Source: Brevundimonas bacteroides DSM 4726 (lineage in GTDB: Bacteria > Pseudomonadota > Alphaproteobacteria > Caulobacterales > Caulobacteraceae). Taken from it: 64,000 nucleotides of DNA. A model generated the notes under the pieces. That model made no database searches, had not been told where the DNA came from, and saw nothing but the letters and a program-made list of their open reading frames with translations. Positions 19,810-29,371 of the stretch are shown here, piece by piece (within the stretch, counting starts at the first letter, position 1; every line of letters starts with the position of its first letter). The stretch spans positions 1-64,000 of the forward strand of contig NZ_JNIX01000013.1 of NCBI RefSeq assembly GCF_000701445.1, read 5' to 3'. Position numbers and translations under genes: made by a program.

Positions 19810-21406
19810 TCCTTCGGAAACCGCCGAAGACCGCCCGTCCGGCCGACGCCTGATCCGCTTCGGCGGTTCGCGGCTGGGCGGACTGATTCTGGCGCTCAAC
19901 CTGCTCAGCCTCCTGATCCTGTTCGGCGGGGCGCTGGCCCTCAATGAATGGAACCGGGGGCTGGTCCAGGCCAGACAGGAGAGCCTGCGCGTCCAGGCCG
20001 AGCTCTTGTCCAACGTTCTGGGTCAACTGGGCATCACGCGCGGCGAGCCTTCCCCGGCGCTGGACCCCATCGCCGCCAGCCAGTGGCTGAGGGACAACTT
20101 CATCCCGAGCGGCCAGAGGGCGCGCCTCTATGACGCCGACGGGTTGCTTGTGTCCGACAGCCTGTCAGTGACCGACGCCATTCCGGGCAACCCGCTTCCG
20201 CCTGCCAACCCTGCCGGCAAGCCCGTGGCCCCGCCCTCCGGCACCGAAGCAGAACGGGAAACTCTCGCCCTGGCCAACGAGGCTCTGGGGGCAGAGATCG
20301 AGGCTGCGTTGCTGGGCGTGCCCCAGGCCACTGTGCGGCGCTCCGAGACCGGCGGTCGCGTCGTCTCCGTCTCCTTGCCCGTGCGCCATGTTCAGCAGGT
20401 GCTCGGCGTCCTGACGCTTGAGGTCGGCGACGTCGATCAAATCCTGGACGCCCAACGCCGCGCGCTGCTTCCCTTCGCCTTGGTAGCGCTGGCGGTGAAT
20501 CTGCTGGCGTCCTTGCTGCTGCATCTGTTCGTGGCGCGGCCCGTCATGCGGCTTTCGGCGGCGGCGGATCAGGTCAAGCTCCAGCGCGCCCGCGCGATTT
20601 CCTTGCCCGATCTGGAGGAGCGCAAGGACGAAATCGGCGATCTGGCCCGGTCGCTGGAATCCATGACCGAGACCCTGTCGGCGCGCATGGACGCCATCGA
20701 ACGCTTCGCCGCCGATGTGGCGCATGAGATCAAGAACCCGCTGACGTCCATCCGCTCGGCGTTGGAAACGCTCGATCTGGTCAAGGACCCTGCCCAGCGC
20801 GAGCGGCTGGCCCGGGTGCTGCAACAGGATGTGCGGCGGCTGGATCGCCTGATCACCGACATCTCCAACGCATCGCGCCTGGATGCGGAGCTGTCGCGCG
20901 AACGGCCGCGTCCGGTCGATCTGACGACGCTCCTGACCGATATCGTTGGCGTCTACGACACCACGTCCAAACCCGGCGAGGCCCCGGTCCGGCTGAGCAT
21001 CACCGCCGCCGGATCGACCGGGGTTCTGGGCCAGGACGGCCCGCTGGGTCAGGTGTTCCGCAATCTGATCGACAACGCCCGCTCCTTCAGTCCCGAGGGC
21101 TCCGACGTCCGCCTGACGGTCCGCCGCGACGACAGCGACCCCGGGCGCCCGCTGCGCGTGCTGGTCGAGGATGACGGTCCGGGCATTCCGCCCGAAAACC
21201 TCGAGACGGTGTTCGAACGGTTCTACACCTCACGGCCCAAGGGAACGGCCTTCGGGGCCAACTCCGGCCTTGGCCTTTCGATCGTGCGCCAGATCGTGGA
21301 GGCGCACGGCGGCCGCGTCACCGCCTCCAATCGCACCGATGCAGCCGGCAACGTGCTGGGTGCTCGGTTCGAGGTCGCCCTGCCCACGACCGGGCGGCGC
21401 GCATGA
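19778..21406 (+). CDS. chvG: ChvG sensor histidine kinase
   Basis: 542 residues from ATG at 19778, inside the end of chvI; the open frame reaches further left, but in sequence that is chvI in another frame. TM1 is at about 36-60 ([18 protein letters not shown]), a periplasmic sensor of about 170 residues follows, then TM2 (about 230-250), HAMP, and the phospho-acceptor His316 in [16 protein letters not shown]. The ATPase domain shows the N box [13 protein letters not shown]1 [13 protein letters not shown] and G2 [16 protein letters not shown]. The periplasmic part probably senses envelope or acid stress. Its stop overlaps hprK by 4 bases. Confidence 0.93.
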   Translation: MASAIDTARADPSETAEDRPSGRRLIRFGGSRLGGLILALNLLSLLILFGGALALNEWNRGLVQARQESLRVQAELLSNVLGQLGITRGEPSPALDPIAASQWLRDNFIPSGQRARLYDADGLLVSDSLSVTDAIPGNPLPPANPAGKPVAPPSGTEAERETLALANEALGAEIEAALLGVPQATVRRSETGGRVVSVSLPVRHVQQVLGVLTLEVGDVDQILDAQRRALLPFALVALAVNLLASLLLHLFVARPVMRLSAAADQVKLQRARAISLPDLEERKDEIGDLARSLESMTETLSARMDAIERFAADVAHEIKNPLTSIRSALETLDLVKDPAQRERLARVLQQDVRRLDRLITDISNASRLDAELSRERPRPVDLTTLLTDIVGVYDTTSKPGEAPVRLSITAAGSTGVLGQDGPLGQVFRNLIDNARSFSPEGSDVRLTVRRDDSDPGRPLRVLVEDDGPGIPPENLETVFERFYTSRPKGTAFGANSGLGLSIVRQIVEAHGGRVTASNRTDAAGNVLGARFEVALPTTGRRA

Positions 21407-21822
21407 GTCCCGTCCACGCCACCGCCGTGGCCCTGTGTTGCGCCGATGGCTGGCGCGCCGCCCTGCTGCGAGGGCCGTCCGGCGCAGGCAAGAGCGACGT
21501 GGCCCTTCGTCTGATGGGGCAGGGGTGGCGGCTGGTGGGCGACGACTACGTCCACGTCTTCGCCTCCGCTGATGGCCTCTATGCCGCGCCCGCCGAGCGC
21601 ATCGCGGGCAGAATCGAGGCGCGGGGCCTGGGCATCGTCACCGCCCGGCACCTGCCGGTCGCCCGCGTCTGGCTAATCGTCGACTGCGTCCAGGAGGGCG
21701 TCGAGCGCCACCCGGAAGAAGACCATGACACGGTCGGCGGCGCTGTCGTGCCCCGCCTGACGCTCGACATCCGGCCGGCTTCGGCCACCGCGATCATCGC
21801 CCGCGCGATTCGTCGTCTTTGA
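21403..21822 (+). CDS. hprK: HPr kinase/phosphorylase, short alphaproteobacterial form
   Basis: 139 residues, consisting only of the catalytic half of HprK, as is usual in alphaproteobacteria. A P-loop GPSGAGKS occupies residues 24-31, and LVGDDYVHVF supplies the acidic residues expected near the phosphoryl-transfer site. GRIEARGLGIV resembles the HprK signature in which a Glu-rich strand precedes the C-terminal helix. It phosphorylates HPr on serine and can reverse this. It begins inside the chvG stop, so kinase control of HPr is translationally tied to the two-component system. Confidence 0.9.
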   Translation: MSPVHATAVALCCADGWRAALLRGPSGAGKSDVALRLMGQGWRLVGDDYVHVFASADGLYAAPAERIAGRIEARGLGIVTARHLPVARVWLIVDCVQEGVERHPEEDHDTVGGAVVPRLTLDIRPASATAIIARAIRRL

Positions 21823-21919
21823 TCCTGGCGCATTTTCCTCTATTTCGTCCGGCTTGCGCGCTGGCCCGGGGGGCGTCGGCGGCGTCACTGCGGGATGCTT
21901 CACCCTTGAAGACGCCTTC

Positions 21920-22324
21920 ATGATCGGCCTCGTGATCGTCACCCACGGAGGTCTGGCCTCGGAATTCCTGTCGGCGATGGAGCACGTCGTCGGCCCCCAG
22001 CGCGGGGTCGCGGCCATATGCATCGGACCCGACGACGACATGGAGCGTCGCCGTCGCGACATCGTCGACGCCGCAGCCGCCGTCGACGACGGCGAGGGTG
22101 TCATCCTGCTGACCGACATGTTCGGCGGCACGCCGTCCAACCTGGCCATCTCGGTCATGGAACAGACCCACGCCGAGGTCATCGCCGGCCTGAACCTGCC
22201 CATGCTGATCAAGCTGGCCAGCGTGCGCGGTCGCGAGAGCCTGGAGGCTTGCGTCGCCCATGCCCAGGAGGCGGGGCGCAAATACATTTCCGTGGCGTCC
22301 TGGGTGCTGGCAGGCGAAAAATGA
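21920..22324 (+). CDS. PTS EIIA component of the mannose family
   Basis: 134 residues from ATG at 21920; the longer frame to 21854 reads through noncoding-looking sequence. MIGLVIVTHGG gives His9, the phosphorylation site of EIIA-Man (ManX/PTS_IIA fold), followed by LLTDMFGGTPSNLA, the conserved glycine-rich loop. No EIIB or EIIC gene is near, so it most likely works in a regulatory phosphotransfer chain rather than in sugar uptake. A 97-base gap separates it from hprK, and it overlaps ptsH by 4 bases. Confidence 0.92.
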   Translation: MIGLVIVTHGGLASEFLSAMEHVVGPQRGVAAICIGPDDDMERRRRDIVDAAAAVDDGEGVILLTDMFGGTPSNLAISVMEQTHAEVIAGLNLPMLIKLASVRGRESLEACVAHAQEAGRKYISVASWVLAGEK

Positions 22325-22593
22325 CGGCGTCGCGTTCGGTCGGCATCTGCAACCAGCGGGGTCTGCACGCCCGCGCGTCGGCCAAGTTCGTCAAGCTGGC
22401 CTCCAGTTTCGAGGCCGAGATCACCGTCACCCGCGATGGCGTCACGGTCGACGCCCGTTCCATCATGGGTCTTTTGATGCTCGGCGCGGGAAACGGATGC
22501 TACATCGAGATCAAGGCCGAGGGGGCTGACGCCGCGGAGGCAGTCATGGCGCTGGTGGATCTCGTAAGCCGGAAGTTCGACGAGGACGCTTAG
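22321..22593 (+). CDS. ptsH: Phosphocarrier protein HPr
   Basis: 90 residues. NQRGLHARASAKF contains the EI-dependent phosphorylation site His16, and VDARSIMGLLML carries Ser47, the site used by HprK (Ser46 in other numbering). It therefore links EI, EIIA and HprK. The block chvI-chvG-hprK-EIIA-ptsH is a known alphaproteobacterial arrangement. Enzyme I is not present in this window. Confidence 0.95.
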   Translation: MTASRSVGICNQRGLHARASAKFVKLASSFEAEITVTRDGVTVDARSIMGLLMLGAGNGCYIEIKAEGADAAEAVMALVDLVSRKFDEDA

Positions 22594-22657
22594 GTTATGG
22601 GTGCCGGGCATTGCTTCAGCGCGGCCAGGAGTGCATCGAGATCTTGCAGACGCTGTG

Positions 22658-22849
22658 CTACGGCTCGTGCCGGTGGTGGGACCATTTCCACAGGCGATAG
22701 GCCACGATCGGCGCAAAACCGCCGACCAGCGCCGCGACCAGCACGGTCCAGAAGCCGCCGCCCAGGCCGAATTGGCCCACCAGCCCGCCGACGACCGCGG
22801 CGGCCAGCGGGCCTAGGAAGGGCAGCCAGTGAGGAGGCGCGATCTTAAT
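22658..22849 (-). CDS. Small membrane ORF without a standard start codon
   Basis: On the minus strand a frame of about 63 codons runs to a TAG at 22658. It reads LPFLGPLAAAVVGGLVGQFG, then GGGFWTVLVAALVGGFAP and IVAYRLWKWSHHRHEP: two glycine-rich membrane segments and a basic tail, quite unlike chance translation. No ATG, GTG or TTG precedes the first segment; the frame runs back into the end of hpd, where ATT at 22849 overlaps the hpd stop. It may use a rare start, begin at an internal GTG, or be a decayed gene. The gap it fills, 22594-22844, holds nothing else I can identify. Confidence 0.35.
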   Translation of the reverse strand: MKIAPPHWLPFLGPLAAAVVGGLVGQFGLGGGFWTVLVAALVGGFAPIVAYRLWKWSHHRHEP

Positions 22850-23942
22850 TCGCGTCGACCTTGATGACGCCGCGACGGATCTGGTCCAGCTCGATGGAAT
22901 CGAACAGGGCCTGGAAGTTGCCCTCGCCGAAGGCCTGGTTGCCCTTCCTCTGGATGATCTCGAAGAAGATCGGGCCGAACATGTCCTGGGTGAAGATCTG
23001 CAGCAGCAGGCCGTCTTCGTCGGATCCGTCGATCAGGATGCGGTTCTTGCGCATCCGGGCCACGTCCTCGCCGTGGTTGGGCAGGCGCTTGTCGATCAGT
23101 TCGAAGTAGGTCTCGATCGTGTCCTGGAAGGGCACGCCGCGTTCCTTCAGCGTCTCGACCGTCTCGAAGATGTTGTCGGTGGCCAGGGCGATGTGCTGGA
23201 TGCCCTCGCCGTTGTAGCGCCGCAGGAACTCCTCGATCTGGGAGTTTTCGTCCTGGCTCTCGTTCAGGGGGATGCGGATGGCGCGGTCGGGCGCGATCAT
23301 CGCCTGCGAGAACAGGCCCGTCGCCTTGCCCTTGATGTCGAAATACTTCTGCTCCTCGAAGGCGAAGACCTCGCCATAGAAGCCGGACCAGGTCCGCATC
23401 TGTCCGCGACGGACGTTGTGGGTCAGGTGGTCCAGCAGATGCAGGCCGACGTTGTTCTTGCGCTCGGCCTCTTCCCAGCCCTCGATCTCGTCCCAGCCGT
23501 CGTAGAGCGAGCCGTTTTCGCCATAGGCGTCGATCAGATAGAGCAGCGAGCCGCCGATGCCGCGCAGCACATAGGCGCCGGGCCCGAGCGCCCCGCCGTC
23601 GTGCATCTCGGCCGAATGGGCGCCGCGAGCCACGGCGCCGTCATAGGCGGCCCTGGCGTCGGCGACGCGGAAGGCCATGCCGTTGGCGGACGGGCCGTGG
23701 TCCCTGGCGAACTCGCCGGCGTGACCCTTGGGATCGGTGTGGACCAGGAAGGTGATGTCGCCCTGCTTCATGCGGACCACGCCGTTGGCCGGATTGCGGT
23801 GGGTCTGGACGAAGCCCAGCACCTCCAGCTGGCGGATCATCGCCTGGGGGTCGGGACCGGTGAACTCGACGAACTCGAAGCCATCGACGCCCAAAGGATT
23901 GTCCTTGGCGGCGGTGGTCGCGCGGGGGGCCAGGTCGTCCAT
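22845..23942 (-). CDS. hpd: 4-Hydroxyphenylpyruvate dioxygenase
   Basis: 365 residues from ATG at 23942, matching the usual length of about 360. Converts 4-hydroxyphenylpyruvate to homogentisate in tyrosine degradation (and pyomelanin formation). The iron-binding facial triad can be placed: His172 in LLDHLTHNVRRG, His in GIQHIALATDNI, and Glu in FGPIFFEIIQRKG near the C-terminus. GVDGFEFVEFTGPDP and SGFYGEVFAFEEQKYFDIKG are typical VOC-fold segments. No other tyrosine-pathway gene adjoins it. It is divergent from rpe across 144 bases. Confidence 0.95.
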   Translation of the reverse strand: MDDLAPRATTAAKDNPLGVDGFEFVEFTGPDPQAMIRQLEVLGFVQTHRNPANGVVRMKQGDITFLVHTDPKGHAGEFARDHGPSANGMAFRVADARAAYDGAVARGAHSAEMHDGGALGPGAYVLRGIGGSLLYLIDAYGENGSLYDGWDEIEGWEEAERKNNVGLHLLDHLTHNVRRGQMRTWSGFYGEVFAFEEQKYFDIKGKATGLFSQAMIAPDRAIRIPLNESQDENSQIEEFLRRYNGEGIQHIALATDNIFETVETLKERGVPFQDTIETYFELIDKRLPNHGEDVARMRKNRILIDGSDEDGLLLQIFTQDMFGPIFFEIIQRKGNQAFGEGNFQALFDSIELDQIRRGVIKVDAN

Positions 23943-24086
23943 GGCGGGTCTCCTGAAGACTATGGTGGCCGCGGGGGGCGGCCGGTTGGCGCGGAACCTA
24001 GTGGCGCGAGGCCGGGAAGCCAACCCGCCGGGTCGAAAGGCGCGCCGACGCTTGCCCGCGCGGCCCGTGCGGCCTAATCGCAGGGC

Positions 24087-24755
24087 ATGGCCAGCCCTCC
24101 CCTGATCTGCCCGTCCATCCTCGCTTCGGACTTCGCCAAACTGGGCGAAGAGGTCGCCGCGATCGAGGCGGCGGGGGCCGACTGGGTTCACGTCGACGTG
24201 ATGGACGGTCACTTCGTGCCCAACATCACCATCGGGCCTGATGTGGTGAAGGCGCTGCGACCGCACACGACCTTGCCGTTCGACGTCCACCTGATGGTCG
24301 CGCCGGTCGATCCGTGGCTGGAGGCCTATCGCGCCGCCGGTGCCGACATCCTGACCGTGCACCCCGAGAGCGGTCCACACCTGCACCGCACGCTGGGTCG
24401 CATCCGCCAACTGGGGGCCAAGGCGGGGGTGGTGCTGAACCCCGGTACGCCGCTGGGCGTCCTGGAGGAGGTCATCGATCTGGTCGACCTCGTGCTGTTG
24501 ATGTCGGTCAACCCTGGCTTCGGCGGCCAGTCCTTCATCGACAGCGCGCTGAGGAAGATCGAGCGGACCCGGGCCTTGCTGGATGCGGCCGGATCGAAGG
24601 CGCACCTGCAGGTCGACGGAGGTGTAACGGCGGCAAACGCCGGGGCCTGCGTCGCCGCCGGAGCCGACGCCCTGGTCGCCGGGACGGCCGTCTTCAGGGG
24701 CGGATCGTCGGCCTATGCCGCCAACATCGCGGCGTTGAAGGGCATTCCGGCTTGA
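24087..24755 (+). CDS. rpe: Ribulose-phosphate 3-epimerase
   Basis: 222 residues, a complete TIM barrel. Interconverts ribulose 5-phosphate and xylulose 5-phosphate in the pentose phosphate pathway. Family motifs: [34 protein letters not shown] (with metal-binding His and Asp), [28 protein letters not shown] and [20 protein letters not shown]. The following gene can begin at a TTG overlapping this stop codon, so the two may be coupled. Confidence 0.96.
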   Translation: MASPPLICPSILASDFAKLGEEVAAIEAAGADWVHVDVMDGHFVPNITIGPDVVKALRPHTTLPFDVHLMVAPVDPWLEAYRAAGADILTVHPESGPHLHRTLGRIRQLGAKAGVVLNPGTPLGVLEEVIDLVDLVLLMSVNPGFGGQSFIDSALRKIERTRALLDAAGSKAHLQVDGGVTAANAGACVAAGADALVAGTAVFRGGSSAYAANIAALKGIPA

Positions 24756-24832
24756 ACCCCATCGGGCCCTTCGCGGAGCGGTCGAGCCCGTCCGTGGGCC
24801 CCGACGCCATCCCCGGCCTGAGGGGCGCGCCC

Positions 24833-26566
24833 ATGCGCACGCCGGTCAAGAGCGCGGGCGTGACGACCGGTCCGCAACTGTGGCCCGCGATTGCCGGGCG
24901 CATGCTGACGCGGCAGATGTGGATCGAGCTGTATGGCCTGCCGGGCTATGCCCAGACGCTGGCGGCCGGAAAGGCGGTGGCCTTCGCCGCCTCGCCGCGC
25001 GACTTCCGCCCCGTGGACGGCGCCGTCGGCAAGGCGATCCTGTCGGGCAAGTTCCACCTCGCCGGGACCCATATGGAGGTCGAGAGCGGCGGCGATCCGT
25101 GGAATCGACCGAGCCCGTCTAAGGCCTTCGCGACGGACCTGCACGCCTTCACCTGGCTCCCCTCGCTCATGCTCCACGAGGAGCGGGGCGCGCGAGAGGC
25201 GCTGAGGCTGACGCTGGCCTGGGCCCAGACCTTCGCGCGTTGGTCGCCCTTCGCTTGGGACCCGCAGATCCTGGCGCGGCGGACCTTCAACCTGGCCTGC
25301 GCGGCGCGGCGCATGGGGGGGGTGGCGAACGACGGGGACCGCTTCCGGCTGGCCGACATCCTCGGCCGTCAGGCGCGGCAGCTGTTGCGTCCGCCGGGCG
25401 GGCTGGCCGGACAGGCTGAGCGGCTGGTGGCGTCGGCGCTCGCGGGGGCGGTGCTGGCCGGGACGCCGGGCCAGCGCATCCGCCGGACGGCGCTTGGGCG
25501 GTTGGGCAGTGCTCTGCGCGCGACCGTGGCCGGCGACGGATCGCATGCCTCCAGAAGCCCCGAAGCGGGTCTGGAGCTCCTGCTCGACCTGCTGGCCCTG
25601 AACGAGGCCCTGGCGCAGCTTTCCGAGCCCCCGCCCGAGGCGGTGTCGGGGGCAATCGTGCGCCTGACCACGGCCTTGAGGCTGCAGGTCCTGCCCGACG
25701 GGCGACTGACCGCCATGCAGGGCGGCGGCCCGTCCACGATCGCCCGGGTCGCGGCGGCCCGCGCCCATGACGAACATGCCGACACGCCGGGCGGGGCCAC
25801 GGGCACGATCGGTGGATTGGCGCGCATCCGCTCGCCCCTGCTGACCGTGGTCACCGACGCAGGGCCTCCGGCCAAGGGGGCCTGGTCCGAGACCGCCTGC
25901 GCCCAGCCGCTCGCGCTCGAGATTGTCTGCGGCAAGGACCGACTGATCACCGGCTGCGGCTGGACGCCCCGCGCGCCCGATCGCCAGGGTCTGCGGCTGT
26001 CGCCGGGGCACTCGACCCTGACGCTGGGCGAGACGGCCTTCGCCGAACCTCTCGGAGGCTGGAAGGCCGAGCTGCTGGGGCCGCGCCTCTATGGCCGCCC
26101 GTGGAAGACGACTGTCGAGCGGCGCGATGCCGAAGGCGCCGTGTGGCTGGAGGTCGAGCACGACGCCTGGGCCGCGCCCTACGGCCTGCTGCATCAGCGG
26201 CGGCTCTATCTGGACCAGCGGCTGGACGAACTGCGGGCCGAGGAGCGTCTTCATCCCTGCCCGGAACAGCGCGGCCAGGTGCGCCAGATCGCGGCCCCCT
26301 ATGCGGTGCGTTTCCATCTGGAGCCGGGGGCGCAGGCGTCGCTGGCGCGGGATCGGCGCTCCATCCTGCTGCGCGGTCATTCCGGCCGGGGCTGGTGGTT
26401 CAGGACCGATGGACCCGACGTGGCCATCGAACCGTCGGTGCACGTCGAGGATGGGCTGACGCGGCGCTCGCTGCAGGTCGTGGTGCGCGGGTCGGCCCGC
26501 ACCGATGCCGAAACCAGGATCCGATGGAAGCTCAGCCCGGCGGGCGCGGCCGGCGACCCGGTCTGA
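24833..26566 (+). CDS. Heparinase II/III-family protein
   Basis: 577 residues from ATG at 24833; GTG at 24794 or TTG at 24752 (overlapping the rpe stop) would add up to 27 residues. The N-terminal half is a helical (α/α) domain with FHLAGTHMEVESGGDPWNRP and LMLHEERGAREALRLTLAW; the C-terminal half, from about residue 330, is β-rich, with residues such as QGLRLSPGHSTLTLG and DAWAAPYGLLHQRRLYL. This is the pattern of bacterial heparinase II/III-like proteins, polysaccharide lyases in characterised members. No signal peptide is evident. In related genomes such proteins sit beside rpe, but substrate is unknown. Confidence 0.82.
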   Translation: MRTPVKSAGVTTGPQLWPAIAGRMLTRQMWIELYGLPGYAQTLAAGKAVAFAASPRDFRPVDGAVGKAILSGKFHLAGTHMEVESGGDPWNRPSPSKAFATDLHAFTWLPSLMLHEERGAREALRLTLAWAQTFARWSPFAWDPQILARRTFNLACAARRMGGVANDGDRFRLADILGRQARQLLRPPGGLAGQAERLVASALAGAVLAGTPGQRIRRTALGRLGSALRATVAGDGSHASRSPEAGLELLLDLLALNEALAQLSEPPPEAVSGAIVRLTTALRLQVLPDGRLTAMQGGGPSTIARVAAARAHDEHADTPGGATGTIGGLARIRSPLLTVVTDAGPPAKGAWSETACAQPLALEIVCGKDRLITGCGWTPRAPDRQGLRLSPGHSTLTLGETAFAEPLGGWKAELLGPRLYGRPWKTTVERRDAEGAVWLEVEHDAWAAPYGLLHQRRLYLDQRLDELRAEERLHPCPEQRGQVRQIAAPYAVRFHLEPGAQASLARDRRSILLRGHSGRGWWFRTDGPDVAIEPSVHVEDGLTRRSLQVVVRGSARTDAETRIRWKLSPAGAAGDPV

Positions 26567-26572
26567 CCTGGA

Positions 26573-27880
26573 TCAGCCGCCGATCCGCACCTCGACCTCG
26601 TCCTCGCCGCGCGTGACGGTCAGGACGGGGTTGCCCCGATCGTCCAGCCGGGCCCCGAGCGTCGCCAGGCTGTCGATCCGACGGCCTCCAACCTCGGTGA
26701 CGATGTCGCCGGCGCGCAGGTCGGCGGCGGCCGCCGCCGAACCGCCCTCGACGGCTTGAACCTGGATGCCGGATGGTGTCGAGGCGAAGCTGGCGCCGAA
26801 GGCTTGAATCTCGGTCGCGCCGATCTGCACGGCGTCGGGTTCGGAGACCTCGACGGTCATGGAGGCGTTCCCTTCGACCCCGTCGCGGAGATAGACGAGC
26901 GTCAGGGCCGTTCCGGGAGGCGCGATGCCGACCACCGCCTGGACCGAACCGGCGTTGGCGACCGGCCGGTTTTGGATGCGGGTGATGACATCGCCGCGAA
27001 GCAGGCCCGCGCGATCGGCGGGCGATCCGGGAACCACATCCTCCACGATAGCGCCGCGAACAAAGCCAAGGCCCAACTCAACCGCGCGCTCGGCGGTGAG
27101 CGAGCCCAAGGTCGCGCCGATCCGGCCGCGCGTGACCTGTCCATTGGCGCGCAGCTGCTCGACCACAAACCGCATGATGCGGGTCGGCACGGCGAACGCG
27201 ATGCCGTCGTTGCCCCCCGAGAAGTCGCCCGACAGGATGGAGGTGTTGATGCCGATCAGCCGTCCGCGGCTGTCCAGCAACGGGCCGCCGGAGTTGCCCG
27301 AGTTCACCGCCGCGTCGGTCTGGATGTAGTCCTCGACCGCGTCGCCCATGCCCGAGCGGCCAAGGCCGGAGATGACGCCCATGGTCAGGGTTTGGTCGAG
27401 GCCAAGCGGATAGCCGACGGCGAAGGCGAGATCGCCGGTGCGCAGCGTGTCAGAATCGACGGTCTCCACCTCGGCAAGGCCGCCAGCAGAGATGCGCAGC
27501 ACCGCGAGGTCGGTCGCCAGGTCGGCGCCGATGAGTTCGGCGTCCAGCAGACGGCCGTCGGACAGGTCGACGCGAAACTTCTGCCCCCCCTCGATGACGT
27601 GGTTGTTTGTGACGATGATGCCCTCGTCCGCGTCGATGATGACGCCGGAGCCGCCGGACACGGCCGTAGGTTCGGACCCGTCGCGCGAGGGGCCGGTGGA
27701 GTTGCCCAGCGTCGTCACCCGGACCACCGCCGGCAGGGACCGCTCAAGCCCGGTGGCGAAGCTGAACACGCCGCGCTGGCTGTCGTACGGCAGGGGAAAC
27801 TCCGGCGCGGTCTGGGCCGACGCCGCGCCAGTCATCAGCAGAACGATGGCGGTTGTCGCCAGGAAGCAGGTGCGGTTCAC
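26573..27880 (-). CDS. HtrA/DegP-type periplasmic serine protease
   Basis: 435 residues with a Sec signal peptide ending ASAQT. The trypsin-like domain has the catalytic triad His94 (VTNNHVIEGG), Asp124 (LATDLAVLRI) and Ser197 (NSGNSGGPLL). Two PDZ domains follow (about 255-345 and 350-430; GAIVEDVVPGSPADRAGLLR and GIQVQAVEGGSAAAAADL), ending in VEVRIGG. Such proteases degrade or refold damaged envelope proteins. It is the last gene of a leftward operon after a response regulator and a histidine kinase, so the protease is probably an output, or a feedback partner, of that two-component system. Confidence 0.93.
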   Translation of the reverse strand: MNRTCFLATTAIVLLMTGAASAQTAPEFPLPYDSQRGVFSFATGLERSLPAVVRVTTLGNSTGPSRDGSEPTAVSGGSGVIIDADEGIIVTNNHVIEGGQKFRVDLSDGRLLDAELIGADLATDLAVLRISAGGLAEVETVDSDTLRTGDLAFAVGYPLGLDQTLTMGVISGLGRSGMGDAVEDYIQTDAAVNSGNSGGPLLDSRGRLIGINTSILSGDFSGGNDGIAFAVPTRIMRFVVEQLRANGQVTRGRIGATLGSLTAERAVELGLGFVRGAIVEDVVPGSPADRAGLLRGDVITRIQNRPVANAGSVQAVVGIAPPGTALTLVYLRDGVEGNASMTVEVSEPDAVQIGATEIQAFGASFASTPSGIQVQAVEGGSAAAAADLRAGDIVTEVGGRRIDSLATLGARLDDRGNPVLTVTRGEDEVEVRIGG

Positions 27881-27910
27881 GGTGGTCCCCCTCGATGTCT
27901 TTCAGCGAGC

Positions 27911-29344
27911 CTATCTTGCGAAATGCGCCGTGACGATGGTCCCCGGCGCGGCGTCATCAATCGTCATGCGCGCGCCGTGGCGGCGCAGGCTGGCGCGCAC
28001 GAAGGCCAGACCCATGCCGTGGCTGTCGGGCGCGGAGGCGGCCTTGCCCATGCCAGGCCCCTGATCAGACACGCTGAGGATCGGACCGTCGTCGGTGGGC
28101 CGGGCGCGGATGATCACTGCTCCTCCGTCGGGCGAGAACTTGACCGCATTGTCCACGAGGTTGGCGACAGCGCGCTGGAGCAGGGACCGCACCCCGAGCA
28201 CCGCAACCGGCTCGACCTCCGCGCTGAGGCGGACGCCGCGCTGCTCGGCGATGGGTTCATAGAGTTCGACCGCGGCCTGGGCGAGGGTATCGAGGCGGAC
28301 GCTCTCGAACGACCAGGCCTCGCCGTCGCGCAGAGCCATGGCCTCGGTCATGGCGCGGGAAATGTCGGCCAGATCCTGACGCGCCTCACGGATCAGACGG
28401 GCGCGGGTTCGGGCGTCGTCGCTGGCCGCCAGTTGGTCGAGACGGGCGGTCGCCCGTGCCAGCGGCGTACGGAAGTCATGGGCCAACTGGTCGGCGGAGT
28501 CCCGCAACCAGGTCAGGAGTTCATCGAGTCGATCCAGCGTGCGGTTGACCTGGCCGGACAGCTCGGTGAGCTCCGGGGCGACGGATACCTCTGGCGCGCG
28601 ATAGGAGAAGTCTCCCACAGCGGCCCGGTCTAGCGCCTTGCTGACCTTGGCCAGGGCGGTCGTCAGACGCCGCCGGGCGAACGTCGCGGCTGTTAGTCCC
28701 GCTGCCAGGATCAAAACGCCGACGCCGAAGACAGCCAGCACGGCAAGGCGCCAGGCCGAACCTGCCGGATCGACGACCCGGCCAACCGTGACCTCCAGCG
28801 CGCCGACGGACCGCCGCACGATCACGGCCTCCACGGCCCGGTTGAGGCACAGCTCCCCGGGAGCCAGGCGGACCAGATAGACATTCGGTCCGAGCCCGGT
28901 CAGCCGGGTGGTTCGGGCCGTCTCCAGCGCCGCCAGACCGGCCGGCTTGCCGACCGGTGCACGGATTAGGCGCACGCCCGCCCCGCCCCGGCCGGTCCGA
29001 CAGGTTTCCTCCAGCGTTGTGGCCTCGCGGCTGGGACCGTCCTGAAAGGCGGTCAGGACCGCGGACAGATAGGCCGCGTCCGCCTCGGTCATGGACGCCG
29101 CGTCCATGGCCACATCCGGGGGCAGTTTGACGGCGATGGCGGCGAAGTCGGCGAGCGCGGCCAGCGCCGCCTGCTGGCGCTGGTCCAACTGGGCCGCCCG
29201 GCCCGTGATCATCAGCGATCCCGAAAGCGCCACAGCCGCGAGGATGGCCAGAGCCGAGGCGAGTTCGGTTGTGGTTCGCCGGCCCAGCCAGGCCACCGGG
29301 GCCGACAGATCCAGCCGTCGGCGAAACTGGGCCCAGCGGGTCAC
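27911..29344 (-). CDS. Envelope sensor histidine kinase
   Basis: 477 residues. TM1 at about 25-45 and TM2 at about 203-228 enclose a periplasmic domain of about 155 residues that holds two cysteines (EETCRTGRGG and PGELCLNRAV) which could form a disulfide. A HAMP segment leads to the DHp helix with phospho-acceptor His289 in LAHDFRTPLARATARL. The ATPase domain has VANLVDNAVKFSPDGG, VSDQGPGMGKAA and GMGLAFVRASLRRHG. It lies 27 bases after its response regulator and 30 before the HtrA protease. Confidence 0.92.
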   Translation of the reverse strand: MTRWAQFRRRLDLSAPVAWLGRRTTTELASALAILAAVALSGSLMITGRAAQLDQRQQAALAALADFAAIAVKLPPDVAMDAASMTEADAAYLSAVLTAFQDGPSREATTLEETCRTGRGGAGVRLIRAPVGKPAGLAALETARTTRLTGLGPNVYLVRLAPGELCLNRAVEAVIVRRSVGALEVTVGRVVDPAGSAWRLAVLAVFGVGVLILAAGLTAATFARRRLTTALAKVSKALDRAAVGDFSYRAPEVSVAPELTELSGQVNRTLDRLDELLTWLRDSADQLAHDFRTPLARATARLDQLAASDDARTRARLIREARQDLADISRAMTEAMALRDGEAWSFESVRLDTLAQAAVELYEPIAEQRGVRLSAEVEPVAVLGVRSLLQRAVANLVDNAVKFSPDGGAVIIRARPTDDGPILSVSDQGPGMGKAASAPDSHGMGLAFVRASLRRHGARMTIDDAAPGTIVTAHFAR

Positions 29345-29371
29345 TGCGCCAAACTCACAGGGCTGTCCCGA

